A stretch of DNA of 64,000 nt from JANQPX01 sp965222015 (GTDB lineage Bacteria > Pseudomonadota > Alphaproteobacteria > Geminicoccales > Geminicoccaceae), in assembly GCA_965222015.1 (NCBI GenBank), contig CBDCTL010000024.1, forward strand, positions 1,550,001-1,614,000, given 5' to 3'. The position numbers and the translations under genes were made by a program. Position 1 is the stretch's first letter; the number at the start of each line of letters is the position of its first letter. The notes beneath the pieces are model-generated. The model was not told where the DNA came from. It searched no databases and saw nothing but the letters and a program-made list of their open reading frames with translations. Positions 16,779-25,775 of the stretch are shown here, in pieces.

Positions 16779-17960
16779 CTAGCCCGGCGGCGGGCCGTCT
16801 TCGACGTCGACCAGCTTCTTCTCGATCGAAAATTCCGCACTCGCCAGGATCCCGGCGATTTTCTCGCCGGCGGCGCCGTCGCCGTAAATCTCGTCTCTCG
16901 GCCATTTGTCGCCGGCCAGCATGGCGCGGATGGCGGTGGTGATCTCGGCGGCGTCATAGGCGACGTCCGTGACGTTGATGCCGCGATCGCGGCCTGACTG
17001 CCGGCTGCCGATATTGACCGCGGGCACGCCGAGATAGGCGCATTCCCGGATCGCCACGCTGGAATTGCCGACGATGCCTTTGGCGTTGATCAGCACCGAA
17101 AGAAAATCCATCGGCTTCATGTTCTTGTAGAAATGCACGTGGGCGAGCTCGTTCGCCTCACGATGAGCGCGGATGCTCTTGGACATGCCGTCCGAGCCGG
17201 CATCGACGTTCGGCCAGAACCAGAGCGTCGGGTAGCCGATCTCGTCGATCGCCTGCAGCATGATCCGCGCCTGCTCGGCCGCGCGCTCATATTCCGAGGT
17301 CACCGGATGCTGCATCACCACGATGTAGCCGGCCGACGTGTCGATCTGCGGTCCGACGCCGCCATAGGCGGACAGGGTTTGCTCGACCGGTCTCGGCTCC
17401 CGCTCCTGCGCCTCGCGCGCGAGGTCGATCGACGGGCAGCCGGTCACGAACACGGTCTCCGGCCGCTCGCCCATGCGCAGGACGCGCTGCGCCGCCCTTC
17501 TCGAGGCCACCAGATGCAGGTCGGCGAGCTTGGTGATGGCGTGGCGCACCTTCTCGTCGATCGAGCCCGTGATCTCGCCACCCTGCACATGAGCGAGCGG
17601 GATGTTCATGTAGGAGGCGGCGATCGCGGTCGCGATGGTCTCGAAGCGGTCGGCGATGGTGACCACCACGTCGGGCCTGAGATCGTCGAACACGGTCGCG
17701 AGCTCGGCCAGCCCGAGCCCGGTCGACTTGGCCGCGGTCACCAGATTCTCGCCGTCCACGATCATGTAGACTCGGCGGTCGACCGTAAAACCCTCGTTTT
17801 CGATCACCTGCACGGCATTGCCGAAGCGGTCCAGCAGCGCCGAGGCGGCGACCACGATCTGCAGTTCCAGATCCGGATGCGCACGGATCGCCTCCAGCGC
17901 CGAACGGATGCGGGCGTAGCTCGGTCTCGCGGTGATGACGACGCAGACTTTTCTCGGCAT
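16779..17960 (-). CDS. neuC: Hydrolysing UDP-N-acetylglucosamine 2-epimerase (NeuC/LegG type)
   Basis: 393 residues. Releases UDP from a UDP-HexNAc while inverting C2, giving ManNAc (NeuC) or the 2,4-diacetamido-6-deoxy-mannose used for legionaminate (LegG). The start KVCVVITARPSYARIRSALEAI is the family signature, followed by VTIADRFETIATAIAASYMNIPLAHVQGGE, and the late VGNSSVAIREC and VNIGSRQSGRDRG of the UDP site. The start at 17960 is chosen by the family N-terminus; a longer open frame is only overlap with neuB in another frame. Sits 26 bp downstream of neuB. No legionaminate-specific dehydratase or aminotransferase is in the window, so sialic-acid-like Neu5Ac is the simpler reading, not proven. 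Confidence 0.9.
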   Translation of the reverse strand: MPRKVCVVITARPSYARIRSALEAIRAHPDLELQIVVAASALLDRFGNAVQVIENEGFTVDRRVYMIVDGENLVTAAKSTGLGLAELATVFDDLRPDVVVTIADRFETIATAIAASYMNIPLAHVQGGEITGSIDEKVRHAITKLADLHLVASRRAAQRVLRMGERPETVFVTGCPSIDLAREAQEREPRPVEQTLSAYGGVGPQIDTSAGYIVVMQHPVTSEYERAAEQARIMLQAIDEIGYPTLWFWPNVDAGSDGMSKSIRAHREANELAHVHFYKNMKPMDFLSVLINAKGIVGNSSVAIRECAYLGVPAVNIGSRQSGRDRGINVTDVAYDAAEITTAIRAMLAGDKWPRDEIYGDGAAGEKIAGILASAEFSIEKKLVDVEDGPPPG

Positions 17961-17986
17961 GGGGGCTCCTGGTCCGGCGGGCGATC

Positions 17987-19039
17987 TCAGCCCCGGGGCT
18001 CGTCGGCTTCGAGGTCGCCCGGGGCGAGCTGCGCATGGCGCTTCAGGGGACGGGCGAGGCGGCGGCCGAGGAATTCGTCGTAGCGCGTGGCCGCGATGCC
18101 GGTCCCCGGTTTCCGGCAGGCGAGGGTTTCGGGCGAAAGCGTCTCGCCCGCCTCGAGATCCCGGGCCGCAACCAGGCTTTTCATGAAGATCGGCCGAAGG
18201 GGGGTCGCCTGGTCCGAGACCGTCGTCTTGTCGACGTCGTGACGCCGCATCTCTTCCGCAAACCGCACGCCTTCGACCAGGCGGGCGAACTCCTCGACCG
18301 TCAGCGACGCCGGCACGTCGGGGCCGAAGGCGTGCCGGGAGAGGGTGAGATGCACCTCGATCACCTGGGCGCCGAGATAAGCCGCGCAGACACCGGGATA
18401 GAGCGTACCGGAATGGTCGGAAAGGCCGGTCGCGAGGCCGTAGCGCGCCTCGAACTCGGCGAGCACGTTCAGGCCGACGCCGGCCGCCGCGGTCGGATAG
18501 GTGGAGGAGCACTGGAGGATCGCGAGGTCGGCGCCGGTGCCTCTGATCCGTTCCACGATCCCGTCGATCTCGGCGAGCGGGCTCATGCCGGTCGAAAGCA
18601 GGATCGGGGCACCGGTGGCGCACATCGCGTCCAGCATCTGGACGTTGGTGATCTCGCCGGACGCCACCTTCCATCCCGCCACGCCGACGCGGCGGAGAAG
18701 CTCGAAGGCCTCCATCGAAAACGGCGAGCTCAGGAACAAAAGCCCCTTCTCCTCGGCATGCTCCTTCAGGCCGACCCAGTGCTTTTCGGCGAACTCCATC
18801 CGCTTCCAGTAGTCGAAGCGCGTCTCGTCCTGCGGGCTGAAGCGCACGCGCCATGGCTCGTCCGGCGAGCTTTCGGCTTCGGCGATATGGGTCTGGAACT
18901 TGACCGCATCCGCGCCGGCTTTTGCGGCGGCGTCGATCATGGCGTGCGCCGTGCCGAGGCTGCCGTCATGGGCCTGGGCGATCTCCGCGATCACCGTGCA
19001 GGGGGCGGTCGGCGAAGGCGTGTGCAGCCAGGTGGTCAT
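17987..19039 (-). CDS. neuB: N-acetylneuraminate/legionaminate synthase
   Basis: 350-residue synthase that condenses phosphoenolpyruvate with a ManNAc-type sugar to form a nine-carbon nonulosonic acid. Readable landmarks are VIAEIAQAHDGSLGTAHAMIDAAAKAGADAVKFQTH at the N-terminus, SSPFSMEAFELL, WKVASGEITN, ILLSTGMSPLAEI, LQCSSTYPT, GLSDHSGTLYPG and VIEVHLTLSRHAFGPD, all typical of NeuB/SpsE. The C-terminal antifreeze-like (SAF) domain is present (SLVAARDLEAGETLSPETL). Lies between neuA (21 bp) and neuC (26 bp) in one operon. Product could be Neu5Ac, legionaminic or a related acid. Confidence 0.92.
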   Translation of the reverse strand: MTTWLHTPSPTAPCTVIAEIAQAHDGSLGTAHAMIDAAAKAGADAVKFQTHIAEAESSPDEPWRVRFSPQDETRFDYWKRMEFAEKHWVGLKEHAEEKGLLFLSSPFSMEAFELLRRVGVAGWKVASGEITNVQMLDAMCATGAPILLSTGMSPLAEIDGIVERIRGTGADLAILQCSSTYPTAAAGVGLNVLAEFEARYGLATGLSDHSGTLYPGVCAAYLGAQVIEVHLTLSRHAFGPDVPASLTVEEFARLVEGVRFAEEMRRHDVDKTTVSDQATPLRPIFMKSLVAARDLEAGETLSPETLACRKPGTGIAATRYDEFLGRRLARPLKRHAQLAPGDLEADEPRG

Positions 19040-19060
19040 CGCTCGACGGCTCCCACCGGG

Positions 19061-19753
19061 TCAGCCCTCGATCAGCCGGCGGACCTCGTCCAGGTCCTGC
19101 ATCGAATCGATGCTGATCGCCGGTCCCTCGATCAGGATGCCCTTGACGCGATTGCCGTGCAGGCTGTCGGTCTCGAGAAAGGCCGGCACGCGGATCGCGT
19201 AGCAAAAGCCGTTTCGGACATAGGTCCGATCAAGCTGCTGGCGGTTGATGTTGGGTCGTGCTTCGGGATGACGAAAATCCAGCTCGCCACCCTCGGACAG
19301 CGTCACCTGCTTCAGCGGATGGTATTTTCGCGGCACCGGGCTCACCGTGAACGCCGCATCCCAGCCCTCGGTCTCGGCGGCCATGACCACCTCGCGCACG
19401 ATCTCGGGCGTCCGAAGCGGCGAGGTCGGCTCGAGGAGCGCGAAGGTGTCGTAGCGCTCGCCGCGTTCCTCGAACGTCTCCAGCGCATGGCGAATCGCAT
19501 CCGCCACCAGGCTCCTGTCGTCGGCCAGATGGTCCGGGCGCATGAACGGCGTGTCGACGTCGTGGCGCGCCGCCTCCTCGACATAGTCCTTGCTGTCGGT
19601 CGAGACGTAGATGCGGTCGAACATGCCGCTTGCATGCGCCACCCCGATCGCGCGCGCTAAAAGGGTCTGGCCGCCGACCATGCGCATGTTTTTGTCCGGC
19701 ACGCCCTTGCTGCCGCTGCGCGCCGGGATCATCGCAAGTCGTTTCGTCGCCAT
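19061..19753 (-). CDS. neuA: CMP-nonulosonate cytidylyltransferase (NeuA type)
   Basis: About 230 residues. Activates the nonulosonic acid with CTP to the CMP-sugar donor. The nucleotide-binding start MIPARSGSKGVPDKNM is diagnostic; ALLEPTSPLRTPEIV and a late ISIDSMQDLDEVRRL (the metal-binding Asp region) complete the family pattern. Two adjacent ATG codons (19756 and 19753) could start it; the second has the better distance to AGGAG. It is 9 bp downstream of the first methyltransferase gene, so clearly co-transcribed. No phosphatase or extra domain is fused. Confidence 0.92.
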   Translation of the reverse strand: MATKRLAMIPARSGSKGVPDKNMRMVGGQTLLARAIGVAHASGMFDRIYVSTDSKDYVEEAARHDVDTPFMRPDHLADDRSLVADAIRHALETFEERGERYDTFALLEPTSPLRTPEIVREVVMAAETEGWDAAFTVSPVPRKYHPLKQVTLSEGGELDFRHPEARPNINRQQLDRTYVRNGFCYAIRVPAFLETDSLHGNRVKGILIEGPAISIDSMQDLDEVRRLIEG

Positions 19754-19762
19754 CATCCGCTC

Positions 19763-20824
19763 CTAGATCCCGGCGCTCTTGCCGGCATAGCGATAGACGA
19801 TGTGGCAGCGCCCCGAAAACATCTCGTCGAGCGAGACCGTCGGATGGTTTTCGCGGAGGATCGGCCAGAAATCCTCGACCTGGTCGATCAGATGATGGAA
19901 CCGGGTCAGGCTCTTGTTCGGCTCGACGATGCTCGCCACCAGCGAAAAACCGTTGTTTCGCGCGATCTCGGTGAGCCCGGAAAGCGTGGTGCGCGGATAA
20001 GCGAGGCCGTTGAAATAGAAGTCGACCATCTGCTCGGCGCGCTCACCATGGAACTCCTCGGCGAACCGGCGATATTCGTCGTCGGTCATCAGCAGATGGC
20101 CGAAGGGGATGTTGGTGGTCGCGTAGCGATGGGGCCCGAGATAGGCGAAGAACGAGAAATGCTTGATGACCACCAGCGCATCCTCGTTGGCGACCGGCCG
20201 CATCGCCTCGAAAATGCCGTTCCAGTTCGGGATGTGGTCGATGGCCTTGGCGTAGAAGAGGTCGAATTTCTCGTCGAGCTGATCGATGTCGTGGGCGCCG
20301 ATCTGGGAAAAGCGAAACTGTTTCGATCCCTGGTCCCTGTAGTCGAAGGGCGCCGGGATCAGCGCCATGTCCTGCTCGCCGGTGAGCTCCCGGTAGTTAG
20401 AAAAATCGAACACGCCCCGGCAGCGCCCCTCGATGATCTCGACCAGCTCGCAAAAAAGCTCCTCGCGGTCATGGGGCGCCCAGCTCGATGTGTGCTCGCC
20501 GTCCAGGAACGGGTCGATGCCGACCGCGCTCGAAAGGTCGGTGTAGTGCAGCACCAGGCGCGGGATCATGCCGTTGCCAGTGCCGATGTCGAGCATGCGC
20601 TTGCCCGCGAAATCGAAGCCGGTGCGCCGCACCAGGTCGATGAGCTGGTGAAGCTGCAGCATCACGCGGCCGTCCTGGCGGCGTATCACGTCTTTGCTGT
20701 TGGCCGGCGGCGGCTGCCAGTATTTGGTGCCGGGGCTGGTGGGATTGAGGAAGGGAAGCAGGAAATCGTCGGACACCGGCAGCTTCTGGCCGGTGTCCTT
20801 GAAGAAGTACCGAAGATCAGACAT
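19763..20824 (-). CDS. SAM-dependent methyltransferase of the glycan cluster
   Basis: 353 residues. Class I methyltransferase motif I is KRMLDIGTGNGMIPRLVLHYT, followed by GIDPF (motif II acidic) and LFYAKAIDHIPNW (motif IV region). The N-terminal 60 residues (RYFFKDTGQKLPVSDDFLLPFLNPTSPGT) do not match anything I recognise. The start at 20824 lies 31 bp after the other methyltransferase gene and 9 bp before neuA, so it is inside the operon. A sugar O- or N-methyltransferase for the surface glycan is the natural inference; the substrate cannot be read from sequence. Confidence 0.75.
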   Translation of the reverse strand: MSDLRYFFKDTGQKLPVSDDFLLPFLNPTSPGTKYWQPPPANSKDVIRRQDGRVMLQLHQLIDLVRRTGFDFAGKRMLDIGTGNGMIPRLVLHYTDLSSAVGIDPFLDGEHTSSWAPHDREELFCELVEIIEGRCRGVFDFSNYRELTGEQDMALIPAPFDYRDQGSKQFRFSQIGAHDIDQLDEKFDLFYAKAIDHIPNWNGIFEAMRPVANEDALVVIKHFSFFAYLGPHRYATTNIPFGHLLMTDDEYRRFAEEFHGERAEQMVDFYFNGLAYPRTTLSGLTEIARNNGFSLVASIVEPNKSLTRFHHLIDQVEDFWPILRENHPTVSLDEMFSGRCHIVYRYAGKSAGI

Positions 20825-20855
20825 CGAAACGCTCGCCCCCGTTGCCGGAAAACGT

Positions 20856-21575
20856 CTACTTGATCGCGAGAAAGCCCTCGAAGCAGACATATTTCATCAC
20901 CGTCATCACGTCGACGAACCCGGCCCGGCCCAGAAGGTCCAGATTGCCCTGGGTGGAAAAGGGCTCCAGCACGCCTTTCAGGCTCCGCGACTTCGACATG
21001 ATCTCGTCGGGCGAATAGCCCTGCTCCAGCTTGTAGTCGTGATAGACGCTGGTCATCATGTCCTGAAATCGTGCGTCCGGCCCGCGGACCTTCTCGAACA
21101 GGAGAAAAGCACCGCCCCAGTTCAGCGTCTTGTAGACCATGTCGATCAGACGCTGGCGCTGGCTGGGCTGAATGAACTGCACGGTGTAATAGGCGACGAT
21201 CAGATCCGCAGGCTTGTATTCGAAGTTCAGGACGTCGTCCAGCTTGAAGTCGGTGTTGTCCGCCGCCGCGGCCCGCTTCTTCTTCTCCGCCACGCCGATC
21301 ATCTCGGGCTCGATGTCGATGCCGACGAAATGCGCCCCCTTCTTGCCCGCATTGTGCTTCGCGAGCCGGAGCGACAATTCGCCGGTGGAGCAGCCGATCT
21401 CGTAGACCGTTGAGCCGGGCTTCACGAAAAAGTCGCTGAGCGCGCAGACGAGATCGTGGCCGCGGCCATAGAGCATGACCGACTTCGAGACGTGATCGTC
21501 GAATTTTTCCGCGATGCCGCCGCCGAAGGTCCAGTTGGCGTTGGGAGCGTTCAGTCCGTCACCGACCGAGTCCAT
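20856..21575 (-). CDS. CmoA-like SAM-dependent methyltransferase
   Basis: 239 residues. Motif I is STVYEIGCSTGELSLRLAKH, motif II HFVGIDIEPEMIG, then LIVAYYTVQFIQPSQRQRLID and GGAFLLFEKV. The order and the VQF-P-RQ segment resemble CmoA (carboxy-SAM synthase, tRNA wobble modification) and its relatives, but its place between surface-carbohydrate genes suggests a sugar or lipid substrate. The start at 21575 is fixed by GGAGG upstream; longer frames have no ribosome site. Ends 31 bp before the second methyltransferase. Confidence 0.72.
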   Translation of the reverse strand: MDSVGDGLNAPNANWTFGGGIAEKFDDHVSKSVMLYGRGHDLVCALSDFFVKPGSTVYEIGCSTGELSLRLAKHNAGKKGAHFVGIDIEPEMIGVAEKKKRAAAADNTDFKLDDVLNFEYKPADLIVAYYTVQFIQPSQRQRLIDMVYKTLNWGGAFLLFEKVRGPDARFQDMMTSVYHDYKLEQGYSPDEIMSKSRSLKGVLEPFSTQGNLDLLGRAGFVDVMTVMKYVCFEGFLAIK

Positions 21576-21648
21576 GATGTGGTTTCCTCCATGGTTTCGT
21601 TTGTTGTGCCGTCGTCGCGGCAGGCGGCGAAGGCGCGCCGCATGGCTG

Positions 21649-23022
21649 TCATGCCTTTCGGATCTTGAAAATGCCCGCCGACATCTCTTCGGCCCGCACG
21701 TCCTGAAAACGGCCGAGAAGGCCGCCATAGAGCGCGATTTTTTCCTCGACCTCCTGAAGCGACACGCCCGGAAAGCGGTGCTTTTCATAGCGTTCCGAGT
21801 TCTTGCTCGAAGGATCCAGGCTGTTCGCCTTTTTCTGCCGGGCGCGTCGTTTCGCCTTGATCCAGCCGCCGACATAGCCGGCGAGGGAAGGCCGCGGACC
21901 GGCGCCGTTCAGGGCGTCCGAGCTGCCCAGAATGTCGACGATATGCTCCGAGGAAAGCCGGTCCCCGTCGATCGCCAGATGTCGGTCGAGCACCGTTTTT
22001 TGCGCCTCCGTCCGGGCTGCCTCCCGGCCTTCGCCGACGAACCGGCCGAGCGTGCGGGTCAGCTCGTCCAGATCGAAGGCCTGGTAGCTGATGCTGTCCG
22101 GGAAATGCCGATCGAAGCGTTCCGACTGGATCGGCCGGTAGCTCACCGCCGGCCGTCCCAGAAGCGAAGCCTCGATCGCCGTGGTGCAGCCATTGTGCAT
22201 CACGACGTCGGCGCCGAAGACCCAGGGGTGGACGCTGCCCTCGTAGACCACCTGCACATTGGCGCAGCCTTTCGCCGCCTCGCGCCAGGCTTCGTGGCTC
22301 TCCGAGGGATGCGGGCGGAGGATCACCGTGGTCTCCGGAAACGCCTTGGCGACCACGGGCAGCGCTTCGATGAAATGGCGGAACATGGCGTCCCGATAGG
22401 GGGCGAGAGCGTCCTCCCATTCGGTCCGTTCCCTGTCGTCGCCCTGCCTGGTCTCGACGATTTTTTTGATGGTTTCCGGCGGCAGGAAATGGTTGGCGTT
22501 GCCGAAATTGGTGTTGATCAGGATGTAATGGCCGAAGCGCTTGCGAAGGGCGGCCGCCTCGTCCTCGTAGATCGGCCAGAAGGGCGGGCGGAGAAGGTCG
22601 ATGCGCGGATTGCCGGTCCGGTGGATCGGCGTGCCCTCGTAGCGCGGATAAGCGGCGAGCGTCTCGGCGTCGTCCTCGCCCCAGGCGAAGAACATCAGGG
22701 TCCGCTCCAGCGCTTCCGGGTCGATCCGGCTTCGGTGATATTGTTCGCGCGGATAGCGGACCAGGCCTTCCTCATCCCAGGCCACGATGCGGTGGCCGAG
22801 ATCGTTGACGATGCGCAGCATGCGCCGCTTGCTGCTGCGAATGTCCTTCGAGACGTAGATGCCGCGCGGCATCTTCTCGATATTGAGGTGGATCTCCGCC
22901 TGGGAACCGACGATCGCGGTGAAGCCGCGCTCGGCGGCGATGCAGGAGAAAAGGATCTTCGGATCCATTTCCCTGATCTGCGTCTCCACAGGCAGGATGA
23001 GCGTTTGCCCATGCCCAGGCAT
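21649..23022 (-). CDS. Surface carbohydrate biosynthesis protein (GT-B-like)
   Basis: 457 residues. The start TLILPVETQIREMDPKILFSCIAAERGFTAIVGSQAEIHL matches a family annotated as surface carbohydrate biosynthesis protein, often near nonulosonate or capsule genes. The C-terminal half has a GT-B-type site: TVILRPHPSES, then GADVVMHNGCTTAIEASLLGRPAVSYRP, like CDP-glycerol transferases and UDP-sugar epimerases. It may be the transferase that uses the CMP-nonulosonate, but that is inference. Start at 23022 (MPGHGQT); the open frame extends upstream without a better site. It ends with a basic, charged tail. First of the sugar genes, 153 bp after the autokinase gene. Confidence 0.75.
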   Translation of the reverse strand: MPGHGQTLILPVETQIREMDPKILFSCIAAERGFTAIVGSQAEIHLNIEKMPRGIYVSKDIRSSKRRMLRIVNDLGHRIVAWDEEGLVRYPREQYHRSRIDPEALERTLMFFAWGEDDAETLAAYPRYEGTPIHRTGNPRIDLLRPPFWPIYEDEAAALRKRFGHYILINTNFGNANHFLPPETIKKIVETRQGDDRERTEWEDALAPYRDAMFRHFIEALPVVAKAFPETTVILRPHPSESHEAWREAAKGCANVQVVYEGSVHPWVFGADVVMHNGCTTAIEASLLGRPAVSYRPIQSERFDRHFPDSISYQAFDLDELTRTLGRFVGEGREAARTEAQKTVLDRHLAIDGDRLSSEHIVDILGSSDALNGAGPRPSLAGYVGGWIKAKRRARQKKANSLDPSSKNSERYEKHRFPGVSLQEVEEKIALYGGLLGRFQDVRAEEMSAGIFKIRKA

Positions 23023-23175
23023 GCGGCGCCTCTGCAATTGTGACGGAATGGTGACTGAGCGGCCCCGTTTCCTACCAAGTTTCCAGGCACTCAGCAAATT
23101 CTTTTGGCCGGGTGGGGAATCCCATCGGCGAAGCCCGGGCCGGTGACGCCGTCCGCCCGATCGCCGGGTGGCGGA

Positions 23176-25431
23176 TCAGTTCACGTAATATTTGCGGTAG
23201 CTGCCCTGGTAGTGGCCGCTGTCGGCATAGCCGTAGCGGGCGTGCTTCTTGATGTTGACGCGGGACAGCACGATGCCGGCGACGTCGCCGCCCGCCTCGT
23301 ACATCTGGCGGATGCCGGCGAGCGCCACATTGCGCGGGGTCTCCTCCCAGCGGATCACGTAGATCGCCTTGTCGACGATGCCGGAAAGCGTGAAGCTGTC
23401 GGAGACGGCGGCGACCGGCGGGCTGTCGATCATCACCAGGTCGTAATAGGCGGTCATCTCCTCCAGCAGGATCTTCATGGTGGAGGATCGGAAGAGATCC
23501 GGCGGGCTGACCGAGCCGAAGCCGGCCGGCAGAAAATCGAGGCCGGATTTTTCGTCGCGATGGATCGCGGTCTCGGGATTGGCGCGCCCGGTCAGGACCT
23601 CCGAAAGGCCGTTCTGATTCGGAATGCCGATCACCTCATGGAGGCGCGGGCGCCTGAGATCCGCGTCCACCAGGATCACCTTGAGGCCGGAGCGCGCGGA
23701 CTGGCGGGCGAGGGCAGACGCGATGGTCGACTTGCCTTCGAGCGGCACGGAGGAGGTGATCAGCACCGACTTCGGCGGGTTTCTGGCATCGGTCAGGAAG
23801 AGAGACGTGCGGATCCGCTGCAGCGCCTCGGCATAGGCCGAGTTCGGCCGCTCCAGGATGTACTCTTCCGCCGGGATGCCGTTGGTTTCCTTGCGGCTCA
23901 GATCCGGCACCAGGGCGAGCGCGCGCATGCCGAGCGCCTGGATCTCCTCCGCACTCCTGAAACCGTAATTGCTGTCCCAGCGCTCCAGCAGGAAAACCAG
24001 CAGGCCGCCGAAGGCGAGCGAGCCCGCGAATGCGATCATGGTGACCAGCTTGGTGCGCGGCGAGGAAGGTTTGCTCGGGACGTCGGCGGCGGACATGATG
24101 CGCGCGTCCGCCTCCTGCAGCTCCTGCTGCTCGACGATCTCGCGAAAACGGGTCAGGAAGGTCTCGAACAGCTGACGGTTGGTCTCGGCCTCGCGAGTGA
24201 GATTGCGAAGCTCGACCTGGGCGAGCTCGACCGTCGAGGACTGGCCCTGAATGCCGGTGAGACTGGCCTGCAGCTCGACTTCGCGCGCCTTGGCGACGGC
24301 GACCTCGTTTTCGAGGTCCTGCACGACCCGGCGCACCTCGTCCTCGAGCTTGGCGCGGACCGTGTCCAGCTCGCCCCGGACGTTCTGCATGCGCGGGTGG
24401 TTCTGGCCGAACTCGGCGGCGAGCTCGGAAAGGCGTCTGACCAGGGAGGTCTCCTGGATGCGCAACTCGGCGAGCAGCGGCGAGGTCAGCACCTTGGCCG
24501 CCTCCTGCACGCCGCCCTGATTGAGGAGGCTCCGGGTCTGGGCGAGCCTGGCTTCGGCTTCCGCGCGCTGCGCCTGGGAGAGCGCCAGCTGGGTGTTGAG
24601 CTGGGTCAGCTGAAGCGAGAGCGGGCTGCCATTGTCGGTGTCGACGATGTTGTTCTGGGAACGGTATTCGACGATCTTGGCCTCGGCCTCGAGCACCTCG
24701 CCGCGCAGCTCCTCGATCCGGGTGCCGAGCCAGGCGATCGCCTTTTCGCTGGCCTGATATTTGGATTCCACCTGCGCCTGGATATATTGCTCGGCGGTGG
24801 CGTTCGCGATCTGTGCTGCGGTCTTCGGGTTCTGCGAGGTGATCGAGAGGGTCAGCACGTAGGAGCGGCCGACCTGTTCGACGTCGAAGCGGCTGTCGAA
24901 GCGGTCGATCACACCTTCGAGCTCGGCTGAAATACGCTCCTCGGGATCGGCGTCGGGGGCCACCCGGCGGCCGCCGTCCCCGAACATCTGCTTCAGCCAG
25001 TCCGCCGACAGATAGCGGGTCACGTCGAAGAATTCGAGCAGCGAGCCCTCGCCCAGGCCTTCGGACAGGATCGGGTTGAATTCGACGCTCTTTTCGAGCT
25101 GGAGATGCTCGATCACGCGACGCATGAAGGCGCGCGAGTTCAGTCGCTCGATTTCGCTCTCGATGGTTGCGGGATCCGCGATCAGATCCTCGACGACATC
25201 GTCGACCTCGATGATGTTGGTTTCCTGGTTCTGAACGTGGATCAGCGCCTTCGACGTATAGAGCGGCGTCTGCTGCTTGCTGTACATGTAGACGCAGCCG
25301 GTGATCAGCAGCACCGTGGCGATGAACACCAGCTTGCGGCGCAGCAAAGCGCGCCACATCTCACGCAGATTGAGCTCGTCGCCCGACGGCGTACCGTCGG
25401 TGCCGATCAGCGGCATGGTCTCGTTGGCCAC
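23176..25431 (-). CDS. Polysaccharide co-polymerase/tyrosine autokinase (Wzc/ExoP type)
   Basis: 751-residue inner-membrane protein controlling chain length and export of exo- or capsular polysaccharide. Membrane helix 1 is about 34-50, a long periplasmic coiled-coil region follows (Wzz domain, about 60-440), helix 2 is about 466-485, and the cytoplasmic BY-kinase domain starts about 520. Kinase motifs: Walker A SSVPLEGKST, Walker A' ILVDADLRRPR, Walker B VMIDSPP. The C-terminus has the autophosphorylated Tyr cluster (YGYADSGHYQGSYRKYYVN). Start is a GTG at 25431, with an ATG five codons later. It heads the minus-strand glycan block. Confidence 0.93.
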   Translation of the reverse strand: MANETMPLIGTDGTPSGDELNLREMWRALLRRKLVFIATVLLITGCVYMYSKQQTPLYTSKALIHVQNQETNIIEVDDVVEDLIADPATIESEIERLNSRAFMRRVIEHLQLEKSVEFNPILSEGLGEGSLLEFFDVTRYLSADWLKQMFGDGGRRVAPDADPEERISAELEGVIDRFDSRFDVEQVGRSYVLTLSITSQNPKTAAQIANATAEQYIQAQVESKYQASEKAIAWLGTRIEELRGEVLEAEAKIVEYRSQNNIVDTDNGSPLSLQLTQLNTQLALSQAQRAEAEARLAQTRSLLNQGGVQEAAKVLTSPLLAELRIQETSLVRRLSELAAEFGQNHPRMQNVRGELDTVRAKLEDEVRRVVQDLENEVAVAKAREVELQASLTGIQGQSSTVELAQVELRNLTREAETNRQLFETFLTRFREIVEQQELQEADARIMSAADVPSKPSSPRTKLVTMIAFAGSLAFGGLLVFLLERWDSNYGFRSAEEIQALGMRALALVPDLSRKETNGIPAEEYILERPNSAYAEALQRIRTSLFLTDARNPPKSVLITSSVPLEGKSTIASALARQSARSGLKVILVDADLRRPRLHEVIGIPNQNGLSEVLTGRANPETAIHRDEKSGLDFLPAGFGSVSPPDLFRSSTMKILLEEMTAYYDLVMIDSPPVAAVSDSFTLSGIVDKAIYVIRWEETPRNVALAGIRQMYEAGGDVAGIVLSRVNIKKHARYGYADSGHYQGSYRKYYVN

Positions 25432-25775
25432 GTCAGGTCACCCCTGCTGACGACCGGCGGAACGGGCGTGAACCCGCTCGGGCCGGTGAACCATGTGCTG
25501 GTGATCGGTGGACAAACCTCGGATCCTCACGAACTCGACAAGAACCATCATCGGACGGCATGCCCCGGCTGCGGAAGGTCCCGGACAGCGCGGAGTTGAA
25601 GCGGACGCCTCGGCTTTCAGTTAGGACGCTCCGACCGGGGCCGGACCGGCACGGTCCGCCGCCATCGTCGCGCGGGCCCGGTGAAACGCCCCAAGGTGAG
25701 GGGGACGCTAGCATGACGTCGGTCGGAGGGCAATCGATCGATACATCAAAATCGCGAAAAAGTTCGATGATTGTA
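25432..25775. other. 344-bp gene-free stretch upstream of the autokinase
   Basis: No gene found. It should hold the promoter of the glycan operon. A GC-rich perfect inverted repeat, CGGACCG-GCA-CGGTCCG, lies at 25642-25658. Near the ABC-permease end the sequence turns AT-rich (about 25740-25795), where the end of the peptide-transporter operon lies; no clear hairpin-plus-T-run terminator was seen. Confidence 0.5.

Noticed and set aside
17987..19039. Specific assignment of the nonulosonate pathway to legionaminic acid
   Set aside because: No legionaminate-specific dehydratase, aminotransferase or acetyltransferase is visible, so only the generic NeuABC reading is supported.
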